NCBI GenBank assembly: GCA_046726315.1
Contig: JBKPAG010000002.1
Coordinates: 20,370 to 84,369, forward strand
Direction: 5' to 3'
DNA length: 64,000 bases
DNA from: JACVRX01 sp046726315
GTDB taxonomy: Bacteria; Actinomycetota; Actinomycetes; Jiangellales; Jiangellaceae
Of the stretch, positions 42,284 through 51,185 are shown in pieces; position 1 is the stretch's first letter, and the number at the start of each line of letters is the position of its first letter. The notes beneath the pieces were generated by a model. That model was not told where the DNA came from. It saw only the letters and a list, made by a program, of their open reading frames with translations, and ran no database searches. The translations under genes and the position numbers were made by a program.

Positions 42284-42963
42284 CTTCTTCCCTTCGTACG
42301 GCGTCGGGGTACAGCCTGGCCTATTCGGGCCCCGACTTCGATGATTGCGACCCGTGTCGGAGGATCCACGATGCCCGCACCGTACTCGCCGACTTGCCAG
42401 GAGACGGCACCCATTTCACGCAAGGCCGGAGCGGCTCGAACGACCTCGCCCACCACAGAACGACCTTTCAGCGCCAACAGCCGCCCGCCCGCGAAAAGGA
42501 GGGGAAAGGTCCACCGGGCCAGCCGTTGCAGGGGCGCCACCGCTCGCGCGGTCACGACGTCCACCGCCAGCTCGGCTGCCAGTGCCTCGGCTCGCGCTCG
42601 CCGAACGGAGACGTTTGACAACCCGAGGTCGGCGATAACCTCGGTGAGGAAATCGGTTCGTCGCTGCATCGGCTCCACCAGCGTCACAGCCAGGTCGGGA
42701 CGGGCGATCGCCAGGACGACCCCGGGTAAACCTGCGCCCGATCCGACATCTGCAACCGAACAACCGCTCGCAATAACTGGGTGGACTACGGCGCAGTTGA
42801 GAATGTGTCGCTCCCAGATGCGGGGTGTTTCCCGTGGACCGATCAGGCCACGCTCGAGACCAGCCGTACCGAGCAGGACAACATAGCGCTCGGCGAGGGG
42901 CAGTCGCGCGCCGAAGATGGCTGTCGCCGACGGCGGGGTTGCACCCGATTTGTCCACGGTCAA
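42280..42963 (-). CDS. rsmG: 16S rRNA (guanine-N7) methyltransferase RsmG (GidB)
   Basis: Methylates G527 (E. coli numbering) of 16S rRNA with S-adenosylmethionine. The 227 residues include WERHILNCAVVHPVIASGCSVADVGSGAGLPGVVLAIARPDLAVTLVEPMQRRTDFL, the SAM-binding core, and VDVVTARAVAPLQRLARW. Loss of RsmG gives low-level streptomycin resistance in other bacteria. It heads the parA-parB operon. About 200 bases separate it from jag and contain repeats and parS. Confidence 0.95.
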   Translation of the reverse strand: MTVDKSGATPPSATAIFGARLPLAERYVVLLGTAGLERGLIGPRETPRIWERHILNCAVVHPVIASGCSVADVGSGAGLPGVVLAIARPDLAVTLVEPMQRRTDFLTEVIADLGLSNVSVRRARAEALAAELAVDVVTARAVAPLQRLARWTFPLLFAGGRLLALKGRSVVGEVVRAAPALREMGAVSWQVGEYGAGIVDPPTRVAIIEVGARIGQAVPRRRTKGRR

Positions 42964-43030
42964 TGGGCTGGAGTCCTGTTCCGCGTGTGTCCGTCGCCGG
43001 GCCCGAAGCCCCTCCGGGTGTTCTTGTGGT

Positions 43031-43108
43031 GGGGGTCTGCGGGGTTGTGGGGGTCTGCGGGGGTGGGGGTCTGCGGGGGTGGGGGTCTGCGGGGGCGAAG
43101 CCCCCGCA
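43031..43108. repeat. G-rich tandem repeat (4 x GGGGGTCTGC) ending in hairpin repeat copy 2
   Basis: GGGGGTCTGC occurs at 43031, 43049, 43065 and 43081 (periods 18, 16, 16). The last copy merges into a perfect hairpin, TGCGGGGGC-GAA-GCCCCCGCA (43088-43108), the same element as at 20415 with one loop change. The G-runs could form G-quadruplexes on the plus strand. It sits immediately beside parS. Confidence 0.8.
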
Positions 43109-43113
43109 GGTGT

Positions 43114-43129
43114 TGTTTCACGTGAAACT
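43114..43129. promoter_or_regulatory. parS centromere site
   Basis: TGTTTCACGTGAAACT matches the near-universal parS consensus TGTTTCACGTGAAACA at 15 of 16 positions, including the full 14-bp palindrome core. It lies between jag and rsmG-parA-parB, about 3 kb from dnaA, as expected for an origin-proximal centromere. Confidence 0.93.
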
Positions 43130-43172
43130 CTGGTTCTACTGCCAGGGACTGGCCGTAACCTGGCGATGTGGC

Positions 43173-43736
43173 CTAGTTTGGCAGCACGACGACGAACCGA
43201 TCGGGTTCCTCGCCTTCGGATTCGCTGTGCAGCCCGGCGGCAGCCACAGCGTCATGAATGACCTTCCGCTCGAACGGCGTCATGGGAATGAGCTGGATCG
43301 GCTCGCCGGTCGCCCGGGCTTTCTCCACGGTCTGTTGCGCCAACGTGGTCAGCTCCGCCCGCTTGCGCGCGCGGAAGCCGCTGATATCAAGCATCAACCG
43401 GCTGCGCTGCCCGGTCTCACGGAGGACCGCGAGCCGGGTCAGCTCCTGCAGTGCCTCGAGCACGCGTCCATCCTCGCCCACCAGCTCCTCCACATCGGCC
43501 CCGACCACCGAGACCATCGCCCGGTCACCTTCGATATCCATGTCGATGTCCCCGTCGAAGTCGGCGATGTCCAGTAAGCCCTCCACATAATCGGCCGCGA
43601 CGTCGCCCTCATGTTCGAGCGCCCGCAGCCGATCCTGGTCGGATACCTCCCCAGCCGCTGGTGGATGTTCCGAATCACTCGCTGCCCCGCCGGCGGCTGC
43701 GGTCACACCGAGCTGGTCGATGGGGGGTTCGGACAC
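43173..43736 (-). CDS. jag: RNA-binding protein Jag/KhpB (KH-R3H domains)
   Basis: The 187 residues have an acidic N-terminus, a KH-like domain (YVEGLLDIADFDGDIDMDIEGDRAMVSVVGADVEELVGEDGRVLEALQELTRLAV), and a C-terminal R3H domain (TPFERKVIHDAVAAAGLHSESEGEEPDRFVVV). The start is moved to GTG 43736 because AGAGGAG lies 5 bases upstream. Jag/KhpB proteins bind small RNAs and mRNAs and influence cell elongation. It lies downstream of yidC in the same direction. Confidence 0.93.
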   Translation of the reverse strand: MSEPPIDQLGVTAAAGGAASDSEHPPAAGEVSDQDRLRALEHEGDVAADYVEGLLDIADFDGDIDMDIEGDRAMVSVVGADVEELVGEDGRVLEALQELTRLAVLRETGQRSRLMLDISGFRARKRAELTTLAQQTVEKARATGEPIQLIPMTPFERKVIHDAVAAAGLHSESEGEEPDRFVVVLPN

Positions 43737-43780
43737 GTCGACTCCTCTGCTGCCCACGGCTCGGTCGTCGGGCGGGCTGC

Positions 43781-44728
43781 CTACTTCTTCTTCTTGTTTC
43801 GCTGCGCGTTGCTTCTTCGTTGGGCGCGGGTATTTCGTTTGGGCTGTTGGCGCACTGGGGGCGACGGTGGCTGCGCGTCTTCCACGACCGACCCGGCTGG
43901 AACGGTTTCACCACGTCGTCTAGCCTTCGCTTCCAACCGACGGCGGTGTGCCTCTTCGGCCGGCGTGCCGGGCGCCGGCATCCGGCGGATCACGTAGAAC
44001 TGCTGACCCATCGTCCATAGGTTCGACGTCAGCCAGTAGAGGACCACCCCGAGTGGGAAGTACACGCCCGAGATCGCGAACACCAACGGCAACACGTACA
44101 GCAAGATCTTCTGTTGTTGCGCAAACGGTCCCTCCAGCGCCTCCTTCGGCATGTTCTTGCGCATGATCTGGCGCTGGGTGAGGAAAGTCGTCAGGGTCAT
44201 CAACACGACCATGACGACCGCGATGATCTTGGTTTGGACGTTCGGCGCGTCCAGGAAGGTCGCCGACAACGGCGCCCCGAAGATCTCCGCATTCTGCGCC
44301 GACTCGAACAGTTCTGGATGGTTCTGGAATGCTCCCCGCGGCACCCCTGTCGCGATACCGTTGAGCACCCGGAACAGGGCGAACAGGAACGGTGCCTGGA
44401 GCAAGATCGGCAGACACGACGCGAACGGGTTCGTTCCCGCGTCCTTGTAGAGCTTCATTGTCTCCTGTTGGAGACGCTCGCGGTCACCTTTGTACTTCTT
44501 CTGGATCTCCCGGACCTTCGGCTGCAGCATCTGCATATTCCGCTGCGCCTTGATCTGCCGAACGAACAGTGGAATAAGCATGATCCGGATGACAACGACC
44601 AGCCCGATGATCGACAACGCCCAGTTCACACCGTCGCTCGGGATGCCGAGCAGCTCCGCGAACACCCAGTGCCAGCCGATCATGATCCAGCTGACCAGGT
44701 ACAACAAGGGCGAAAGCAGGGTGTCCAC
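43781..44728 (-). CDS. yidC: Membrane protein insertase YidC/Oxa1
   Basis: Inserts membrane proteins alone or with Sec. The 315 residues give five helices: LLYLVSWIMIGWHWVFAELLG, then WALSIIGLVVVIRIMLIPLFVRQIKAQRNMQMLQPKVREIQKKYKGDRERLQQETMKLYKDAGTNPFASCLPILLQAPFLFALFRVL, the diagnostic core with the groove Arg in helix 1 of the fold (IRIML). A highly basic tail (RAQRRSNAQRNKKKK) probably contacts ribosomes. It follows yidD by 6 bases in the rpmH-rnpA-yidD-yidC-jag cluster. Confidence 0.96.
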   Translation of the reverse strand: MDTLLSPLLYLVSWIMIGWHWVFAELLGIPSDGVNWALSIIGLVVVIRIMLIPLFVRQIKAQRNMQMLQPKVREIQKKYKGDRERLQQETMKLYKDAGTNPFASCLPILLQAPFLFALFRVLNGIATGVPRGAFQNHPELFESAQNAEIFGAPLSATFLDAPNVQTKIIAVVMVVLMTLTTFLTQRQIMRKNMPKEALEGPFAQQQKILLYVLPLVFAISGVYFPLGVVLYWLTSNLWTMGQQFYVIRRMPAPGTPAEEAHRRRLEAKARRRGETVPAGSVVEDAQPPSPPVRQQPKRNTRAQRRSNAQRNKKKK

Positions 44729-44734
44729 GGGTGT

Positions 44735-45079
44735 TCAGGCTCCTTGCCGGACCGAGGTCGTGACCGCCTGGCGGGCGGATGACGGCGGCTCGGATGGTTG
44801 CGGTGCCGTCTGGTCCGTCAGGGAGCCGTCCATCCCGACAACGATGCCCCACCAGCGGTACGACCCCCGCGGTGGAACCAAGTCGACACCGCCTGGTGTC
44901 CATGGGTGGCAGCGGCCGAGCCGACGCAGGGCCAGCCACGACCCCTTCACCGCACCGTGCGTCTCTATCGCACCTATTGCATATGCGGAGCAAGATGGAT
45001 AATACCGACACGTCTGGCCATACAACGGGCTCACCAGCAGCCGGTAGGCCCGCAACAGCAACACCAGCGCGTGTCTCAC
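44735..45079 (-). CDS. yidD: Membrane protein insertion efficiency factor YidD
   Basis: A short protein with an amphipathic start and the family motif LLVSPLYGQTCRYYPSCSAYAIGAIETHGAVKGSWLALRRLGRCHPWTPGGVDLVP, with all three conserved cysteines. It has 114 residues including a nonconserved tail of about 40. It assists YidC-dependent insertion at the inner face of the membrane. It overlaps rnpA by 4 bases. Confidence 0.95.
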   Translation of the reverse strand: MRHALVLLLRAYRLLVSPLYGQTCRYYPSCSAYAIGAIETHGAVKGSWLALRRLGRCHPWTPGGVDLVPPRGSYRWWGIVVGMDGSLTDQTAPQPSEPPSSARQAVTTSVRQGA

Positions 45080-45444
45080 CGGCGACCTCCACCGGGCCCA
45101 CTCGACAACAACGCTCTGTCCAGGGCAGCGTCGAGGTCGTTGGCGAGGGCGGTGGTCTGAGCGGTCCCTGCCTCGGCCTTGGCCCGGACCAGGACCAGGG
45201 AGCCGGCCGGAATCCGCTCCAACCGTGCCCGTAGCAGATGCCGCAGCCGCCGGCGCACGGCATTTCGGGTCACAGCGCCGCCCACTGTCCGACCTACGAC
45301 GAAGCCGGCCCGTGGTGACCGACGATCGGTTACCCCATCGGTGAGCACGCGGACGACAACCAGCCGGCCACCCCCCCGGATGCCGCGCCGAGCCACTACC
45401 TGGTGATCGCGGGTCAGCCGCAACCGGTTCTGGGGAGGCAGCAT
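45076..45444 (-). CDS. rnpA: Ribonuclease P protein component
   Basis: Protein subunit of RNase P, which matures tRNA 5' ends. Start ATG 45444 (MLPPQNRLRLTRD) is supported by GGGAGGGG upstream and by the family start; a longer frame to 45477 is unlikely. The signature RTVGGAVTRNAVRRRLRHLLR (RNR motif) is present, with VLVRAKAEAGTAQTTALANDL after it. 122 residues. Downstream of rpmH by about 40 bases, as in nearly all bacteria. Confidence 0.96.
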   Translation of the reverse strand: MLPPQNRLRLTRDHQVVARRGIRGGGRLVVVRVLTDGVTDRRSPRAGFVVGRTVGGAVTRNAVRRRLRHLLRARLERIPAGSLVLVRAKAEAGTAQTTALANDLDAALDRALLSSGPGGGRR

Positions 45445-45483
45445 GCGAACCCCTCCCGTGGCAGGCAGCGCGATCACGCGCGC

Positions 45484-45618
45484 TCAGGCAGACAGCCGCG
45501 CACGGCCCTTACGACGACGGGCGCCGAGAATGGCCCGGCCGGCCCGGGTCCGCATGCGCAGCCGAAAGCCGTGTGTTCTCGCCCGACGGCGATTGTTCGG
45601 CTGGAAGGTGCGCTTCAC
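45484..45618 (-). CDS. rpmH: 50S ribosomal protein L34
   Basis: A 44-residue, very basic protein beginning KRTFQPNNRRRARTHGFRLRM and ending with the family-typical RRRKGRARLSA. GTG 45618 is the start, with GGAG 8 bases upstream; the longer open frame is not conserved. It is first in the minus-strand cluster leading away from the origin. Confidence 0.97.
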   Translation of the reverse strand: MKRTFQPNNRRRARTHGFRLRMRTRAGRAILGARRRKGRARLSA

Positions 45619-46117
45619 GTCCGGGCTCCATCGTCGACAGGTGCAGGCGGTGGGTTTCCGACGACCGCCCAGGCGTGCGGCTACGCGCTCGCGTGCTCTG
45701 GAACCCTCGTCGGACCGATCCACGGTACGTGGCCAGGCGGCATAGGGTCAAACCGGACCCACGGGGGCCGCGCCCTCGCAAACCCCGCGCGCGGGACGCT
45801 GCCTCGGATCCCTGCAGCCGACAGCGGAACTTTCTGCCCCGACACGCCGAGAATGTTCAACAAACCTGTGGACATCGGTTGAACCCATCTCGTGGAGTTG
45901 TTAGCGTCCCGGGTTCGACAGCGTCGTCACGGCGGCGCGTTTGCCGGAGATAACACTGCATTTCCGCAGGTCAGCGGAGATATGCCGGGCTGTGGCGACA
46001 GCTGGGCGGACACTCCACACACTGTGGATGACCGTGTGGACGTGCAGCGCGACCGTCACACGACGCTGACGCCCGGACGACACTGGCCGCCCGGTAGGCG
46101 CGACGACGGGAGACGGT
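45619..46117. promoter_or_regulatory. rpmH-dnaA intergenic region with DnaA boxes
   Basis: About 500 bases hold the divergent rpmH and dnaA promoters. DnaA-box-like sites (minus-strand reading): ATGTCCACA (45868-45876), TCATCCACA (46023-46031) and ACGTCCACA (46035-46043), clustered just before dnaA. This fits autoregulation of dnaA and possibly part of the origin. No gene is supported here. Confidence 0.7.
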
Positions 46118-47563
46118 GTGAGCGACGAGCCGGGCGGCGACTTCGGAGCTGCTTGGGGCGCTGCCCTGGCCACGCTGGACGACATCGAGCTCGGCCCGCA
46201 GCAGCGAGCGTTCCTGCAGCAAGCCCGACCATTGACCCTTTTCGAGGACACCGCTGTGGTGGCCGTGCCCAGTGACTTCGCCCGCATCCAACTCGAACAG
46301 CGCTTGCGGCCGATGTTGGTCGAGGCACTGGGCCGGGTGCTCGGCCGGCCCATTGGGCTGGCCGTCAGCGTCGCGCCGTTGTCGGACGACCCGACAATGG
46401 TCGCCACGTTCACCGAGCCGGGACAGCTGATCGACGCCAATCCCGTTCTGGCGCCGGCAAACGGCGAGGTCGTCTACCCACCGCAACACGTCTTTCCCGA
46501 AGTGACCCGACGGCTTGAGGTTGAGCAATCGCGACTCAATCCTCGCTACGCGTTCGAGACGTTCGTCATCGGCTCCAGCAACCGGTTCGCCCATGCGGCA
46601 GCGGTTGCCGTGGCCGAGGCGCCCGGGAAGGCCTACAACCCGCTGCTCGTCTACGGCGACTCGGGGTTGGGCAAGACCCATCTCTTGCACGCCATCGGCC
46701 ACTATGTTCGGACCATCTATCCGGGCACTCGGGTTCGGTATGTGAGCTCGGAGGAGTTCACCAACGACTTCATCAATTCCATCCGCGACGACAAGGCCTC
46801 GGCGTTCCAACGCCGCTACCGCGACGTCGACGTCTTGCTCATCGACGACATCCAATTTCTCGAGGGCAAGATCCAGACCCAGGAGGAGTTCTTCCACACC
46901 TTCAACACCCTGCACAACGCGACAAAGCAAATCGTCATCACCTCCGATCGTCCGCCGAAACAGCTCTCCGCTCTCGAGGATCGGCTACGAAACCGGTTCG
47001 AATGGGGCCTGATTTGTGACGTCCAGCCGCCAGACCTGGAGACCCGAATCGCGATCTTGTCCAAGAAGGCCGATCAGGATCACCTCAACGTCCCGGCTGA
47101 TGTCTTGGAGTACATCGCCAGCCGGATCGCCACGAACATCCGCGAGCTCGAGGGAGCCCTGATTCGGGTAACGGCCTTCGCGAGCCTCAACCGTCAGCCG
47201 GTTGACCTGGTGTTGGCGGAAGCGGTGCTACGTGACCTGGTTCCGACTGATGGTGGTCCGGAGATCACTGGCGCGACGATTACCGCTCAGACCGCTGCCT
47301 ACTACGGCCTGACCATCGAGGACCTGCAGGGCACAAGCCGCAGCCGAGTCCTGGTCACTGCCCGCCAGATCGCGATGTATCTGTGCCGGGAGCTCACCGA
47401 ACTCTCGTTGCCGAAGATCGGTCAGTTATTCGGGGGACGCGACCACACCACCGTCATGCATGCGGAACGAAAGATCCGGCATCTGATGGCCGAGCGGCGC
47501 AGCGTGTACAACCAAGTGACCGAGTTGACGAATCGGATCAAACAGCAGGCGCGACAGTCGTGA
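46118..47563 (+). CDS. dnaA: Chromosomal replication initiator DnaA
   Basis: Opens oriC and loads the helicase. Domain I (about residues 1-90), a short domain II, then AAA+ domain III: NPRYAFETFVIGSSNRFAHAAAVAVAE, Walker A YGDSGLGKTHLLHAIG, Walker B VLLIDDIQFLEGK, sensor ITSDRPPKQLSALEDRLRNRFEWGL. Domain IV carries the DNA-binding signature GGRDHTTVMHAERKI. 481 residues, shorter than Streptomyces DnaA because domain II is short. GTG start 46118. DnaA boxes occur on both sides of the gene. Confidence 0.98.
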   Translation: MSDEPGGDFGAAWGAALATLDDIELGPQQRAFLQQARPLTLFEDTAVVAVPSDFARIQLEQRLRPMLVEALGRVLGRPIGLAVSVAPLSDDPTMVATFTEPGQLIDANPVLAPANGEVVYPPQHVFPEVTRRLEVEQSRLNPRYAFETFVIGSSNRFAHAAAVAVAEAPGKAYNPLLVYGDSGLGKTHLLHAIGHYVRTIYPGTRVRYVSSEEFTNDFINSIRDDKASAFQRRYRDVDVLLIDDIQFLEGKIQTQEEFFHTFNTLHNATKQIVITSDRPPKQLSALEDRLRNRFEWGLICDVQPPDLETRIAILSKKADQDHLNVPADVLEYIASRIATNIRELEGALIRVTAFASLNRQPVDLVLAEAVLRDLVPTDGGPEITGATITAQTAAYYGLTIEDLQGTSRSRVLVTARQIAMYLCRELTELSLPKIGQLFGGRDHTTVMHAERKIRHLMAERRSVYNQVTELTNRIKQQARQS

Positions 47564-47950
47564 TCCACTTCGCACAGTGTGTGCATAAGTCTGTGGACGA
47601 ATCGCGGCAATGGGGGGATGTCCTCTGGACGACGGTGAAGTCGCGGTGGACAGGCTCGGCCACGCGCTGTCGACGCACGGCCGCCTACACACGAACAGCA
47701 CCTGCCAATACCCGTTCTGACCTGCGTCAAGTGCGGTTATCCACAGCTTCCACCAGGCCGAAGACGATGACGGAACCAGGAGTCATGTCACAACGGAACG
47801 ACATACTCGGCGGTGCCCAGTTGTGGACAACCGTGGACGTGTCACGTCAGTGGAAGGATGGGGCACACCTGCATCGAACGCCGTCGCTCTCCGTCAGGTC
47901 GGGGAATGCGAAGGCGAAGCCCCTGCAGGTGAGTAGAGGATGGTGAGGCA
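47564..47950. other. Replication origin oriC (dnaA-dnaN intergenic)
   Basis: The 387-base gap contains DnaA boxes TTATCCACA (47737-47745, perfect), TTGTCCACA (47822-47830, minus strand, perfect) and TCGTCCACA (47592-47600, minus strand). Looser ones lie near 47613 and 47650. In actinobacteria the functional origin lies here. The dnaN promoter and a weak copy of the GC hairpin repeat (47907-47927) are also in it. No clear AT-rich unwinding element stands out by eye. Confidence 0.85.
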
Positions 47951-49081
47951 GTGAAGTTTCGGCTCGAACGCGATGTGCTGGCTGACGCCGTCGCATGGAC
48001 GGCGCGAACGCTACCGAACCGGCCGACGGTTCCGGTGCTGGCTGGGCTGCGGGTCGACGCCGGCGACGGAGCCGTCACCTTCTCGTCGTTTGACTACGAA
48101 GTCTCCGGCCGGGTGACAGTTGATGGCGAGGTCGCCGATCCCGGCACAGTACTGATCTCCGGCCGGTTGGTTGCCGATATCGCCCGTTCTCTCCCACCTC
48201 GTCCGGTCGACGTGACATCGGACGGGACAAAGGTTGTCATCACCTGTGGAAGCGCTCGGTTCACGCTGCAGACCTTGCCGGTTGAAGAATATCCGGAGTT
48301 GCCCTCGTTGCCGGAAACGTCGGGAACGGTGGACGGCGCGATCTTTGCTGAAGCCGTCAGTCAGGTTGCCGTTGCCGCCGGCCGTGACGACATGCTGCCG
48401 ACTCTCACTGGGATCCGCCTGGAGATCGAGGGCGAGGCGATCACCCTAGCGGCCACCGACCGGTACCGGTTGGCTGTTCGCGAGTTCAGTTGGCACCCGC
48501 AAAGGCCGGAGATTTCGGCGATCGCGCTGGTGCCGGCGCGGACGTTGGTCGACACCGCCAAAACGCTTGGCCCGGAAGGGGAGGTGACCATCGCACTCGC
48601 CGGTACTGCGAACGACAGCCTGATCGGGCTCTCGGGCGGAGGTCGGCGCACCACCAGCAGACTCATCGATGGCGAGTGGGTGCCGAACTACCGCCGGCTG
48701 TTCCCGGCCCAGACCTCCACCGTCGCCTGGGTCGAGATGGCGACGTTGGTCGAGTCGGTGAAGCGGGTTTCCTTGGTGGCCGAGCGGAACACCCCGATCC
48801 GGCTGAACTTCGAGGACGGACAGATCGTGCTCGAAGCCGGTAGCGGCGAGGACGCCCAGGCCTCCGAGGCGTTGCAGGCGTCGATCGACGGGCCGGCCAT
48901 CGCCACCGGGTTCAACCCCGGCTATCTACTCGACGGATTACAGGCCATCGAGGCCCCGTTCGCGCACCTGTCGTTCACCGAGGCCCTCAAACCAGCCGTG
49001 ATCCAGGGTGCGCAGGACGCGGACAACGATCCCATGCCGGGCTATCGGTACCTTGCGATGCCAATCCGGCTGTCCAGTTGA
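47951..49081 (+). CDS. dnaN: DNA polymerase III beta subunit (sliding clamp)
   Basis: A 376-residue clamp with three repeated folds: KFRLERDVLADAVAWTARTLPNRPTVPVLAGLRVDAG, the middle FAEAVSQVAVAAGRDDMLPTLTGIRLEIEGEAITLAATDRYRLAVRE, and the end DADNDPMPGYRYLAMPIRL, the conserved C-terminus (MP-R). GTG start 47951. It encircles DNA and tethers polymerases. A short gap separates it from gnd. Confidence 0.98.
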   Translation: MKFRLERDVLADAVAWTARTLPNRPTVPVLAGLRVDAGDGAVTFSSFDYEVSGRVTVDGEVADPGTVLISGRLVADIARSLPPRPVDVTSDGTKVVITCGSARFTLQTLPVEEYPELPSLPETSGTVDGAIFAEAVSQVAVAAGRDDMLPTLTGIRLEIEGEAITLAATDRYRLAVREFSWHPQRPEISAIALVPARTLVDTAKTLGPEGEVTIALAGTANDSLIGLSGGGRRTTSRLIDGEWVPNYRRLFPAQTSTVAWVEMATLVESVKRVSLVAERNTPIRLNFEDGQIVLEAGSGEDAQASEALQASIDGPAIATGFNPGYLLDGLQAIEAPFAHLSFTEALKPAVIQGAQDADNDPMPGYRYLAMPIRLSS

Positions 49082-49116
49082 GCTCGGTGGCAGCGAGTTG
49101 GCGGAAAGAGGAGTCC

Positions 49117-50040
49117 ATGGAACTCGGTCTGGTCGGCCTGGGTCGCATGGGCGGCAACATGCGGGAGCGGCTGCGCCGTGCCGGCCACACGGTCGTGGGC
49201 TACGCACGCCGGCCGGGGGATCGCGACGTCGACAGCTTGCCGGCGTTGGTGACAGCGCTGCGCACTCCGCGCGCAGTATGGCTGATGATTCCCGCTGGCG
49301 AACCCACCCGCTTGGCCGTTGCCGGCATGGCCGATCTGCTTGAACCCGGCGACGTCGTCGTCGACGGGGGAAATTCCCGCTGGACAGATGACGCCGTCAA
49401 TGCCGAGGTGCTACGTGGCCATGGCATCGGTTATGTCGATTGCGGGGTTTCCGGAGGTATCTGGGGGCTCGACAACGGTTACGGCCTGATGGCCGGCGGC
49501 ACCTCCGCCGACATCATGCGCTTGATGCCGATCTTTGACGCGCTCCGACCAGAAGGCCCGCGGGACGAAGGCTTCGCTCACGCGGGGCCCGTCGGGGCCG
49601 GGCACTTCGCGAAGATGGTGCACAACGGGATCGAGTACGGCCTCATGCAGGCGTACGCGGAGGGCTTCGAGTTACTGGCGGCGGCCTCGGTCGTCGACAA
49701 CGTGCCCGGCGTGCTGAAGGCCTGGTCTCGAGGGACGGTAGTGCGCTCCTGGCTGCTCGACCTGCTGGTAGCGGCGCTGGAGGAAGACCCTCAGCTGACC
49801 GCACTGAAGGGATACGTCGAAGACTCTGGTGAGGGCCGGTGGACGGTGGAGGAGGCGATCAGCCACGCGGTGCCCACGCCGGTGATCTCCGCCGCGCTAT
49901 TCGCCCGGTTCGCATCTCGGCAGGACGATTCCCCGGCCATGAAGGCGGTCGCAGCGTTGCGCCAGCAGTTCGGTGGGCACGCCGTCCAGCGTGCCGACGA
50001 AGCCGGCCCGACCTCCGGTGCGGGCGACGTGCGGACCTGA
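49117..50040 (+). CDS. gnd: 6-phosphogluconate dehydrogenase, decarboxylating (GndA-like short form)
   Basis: Converts 6-phosphogluconate to ribulose-5-phosphate with NAD(P) reduction. ATG 49117 is preceded by AAAGAGGAG. N-terminal Rossmann LGLVGLGRMGGNMRERLRRAGHTVVGYARR, then VVDGGNSRW, the substrate loop YVDCGVSGGIWGLDNGYGLMAGG, and active-site Lys in GHFAKMVHNGIEYGLMQAYAEGF. The 307 residues match the short bacterial class. The same gene sits between dnaN and recF in Streptomyces. Its stop overlaps recF ATG (TGATG). Confidence 0.95.
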   Translation: MELGLVGLGRMGGNMRERLRRAGHTVVGYARRPGDRDVDSLPALVTALRTPRAVWLMIPAGEPTRLAVAGMADLLEPGDVVVDGGNSRWTDDAVNAEVLRGHGIGYVDCGVSGGIWGLDNGYGLMAGGTSADIMRLMPIFDALRPEGPRDEGFAHAGPVGAGHFAKMVHNGIEYGLMQAYAEGFELLAAASVVDNVPGVLKAWSRGTVVRSWLLDLLVAALEEDPQLTALKGYVEDSGEGRWTVEEAISHAVPTPVISAALFARFASRQDDSPAMKAVAALRQQFGGHAVQRADEAGPTSGAGDVRT

Positions 50041-51185
50041 TGTACCTGTCGCACCTGTCGCTGGTCGATTTCCGGTCCTACCCTGAGGTCGAGCTGACGT
50101 TGGGACCTGGCGTGACGGTGTTCGTCGGGCCGAACGGACAGGGCAAGACGAACCTGGTCGAAGCGGTCGGCTACTTGGCCGGTCTGGGCAGTCATCGAGT
50201 CGCACAAGACGCACCGCTGGTGCGGCTTGGAACCGAACGCGCCGTGGTTCGCGGCAGTGTCGTCCGCGCCGGACGGTCGACCCTGGTCGAGATCGAGATC
50301 ACTGCCGGTAAGGCGAACCGGGCGAGAGTCAACCATGCCGCCGTGCCGAGGGCGCGCGATGTTCTGGGCCTGGTGCGGTCGGTTCTGTTCGCGCCCGAAG
50401 ATCTCGCACTGGTCAGGGGTGATCCGGCCGATCGGCGCCGCTTTCTCGACGACCTGTTGGTTGCCCAAGCGCCGCGGTTCGCCGCCGTCCGGTCCGACTA
50501 CGACCGGGTTCTCAAGCAGCGCAATGCGTTGCTCAAGTCGGCCGCCGGCGCAATGCGGGCGGCCCACGGCGGAGGCCCACCCGATCTGCGGACCCTCGAC
50601 GTGTGGGACACCCACTTGGCTCACACCGGTGCGGAGTTGCTGGCTGCCCGGCTCGACCTGGTCGAAGGTCTGCGCCCGCTCGTGGCCAAGTCATATGGCG
50701 CTATCGCCGACGGCGTGGCCCCATCGGAGGTTCGCCTAGATTACCGGTCCTCACTCGGCCTGGGAGTCGATTTGAGTCCAGACCGGGCGGCGCTGGCGGC
50801 GGCACTGCTCGAGGCAACCAGCCGAGCGCGTCACGAGGAGATCGACCGCGGGCTTTCGCTGGTCGGACCACATCGCGACGACCTGGTACTCGGCCTCGGC
50901 CCGATGCTGGCGAAGGGCTTTGCCAGCCAGGGCGAGGCGTGGTCGTTCGCGCTGGCGTTGCGGTTGGCTTCGTATGACCTGCTGCGCTCGGCAGGCGACG
51001 ACCCGATCTTGTTACTCGACGACGTCTTCGCCGAGTTGGACGTCGGACGCCGGAACCGGCTCGCCCGGCTGGTCGGCGGAGCCGAGCAGGTGCTCGTGAC
51101 CGCCGCGGTCGCGGCGGACGTGCCCGAGATGCTCGTCGGTGCAAGAGTTGACCTCGTGAACGGCGAACTGCGGATGGTCCAGTGA
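50040..51185 (+). CDS. recF: DNA replication/repair protein RecF
   Basis: An SMC-like ATPase that helps load RecA at gaps. The 381 residues start YLSHLSLVDFRSYPEVELTLGPGVTVFVGPNGQGKTNLVEAVGYLAGL (Walker A). The signature and Walker B occur late as SQGEAWSFALALRLASYDLL and PILLLDDVFAELDVGRRNRLARLV. ATG 50040 overlaps the gnd stop, so translation is coupled; the longer frame over gnd is not used. It overlaps the DUF721 gene by 4 bases. Confidence 0.97.
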   Translation: MYLSHLSLVDFRSYPEVELTLGPGVTVFVGPNGQGKTNLVEAVGYLAGLGSHRVAQDAPLVRLGTERAVVRGSVVRAGRSTLVEIEITAGKANRARVNHAAVPRARDVLGLVRSVLFAPEDLALVRGDPADRRRFLDDLLVAQAPRFAAVRSDYDRVLKQRNALLKSAAGAMRAAHGGGPPDLRTLDVWDTHLAHTGAELLAARLDLVEGLRPLVAKSYGAIADGVAPSEVRLDYRSSLGLGVDLSPDRAALAAALLEATSRARHEEIDRGLSLVGPHRDDLVLGLGPMLAKGFASQGEAWSFALALRLASYDLLRSAGDDPILLLDDVFAELDVGRRNRLARLVGGAEQVLVTAAVAADVPEMLVGARVDLVNGELRMVQ

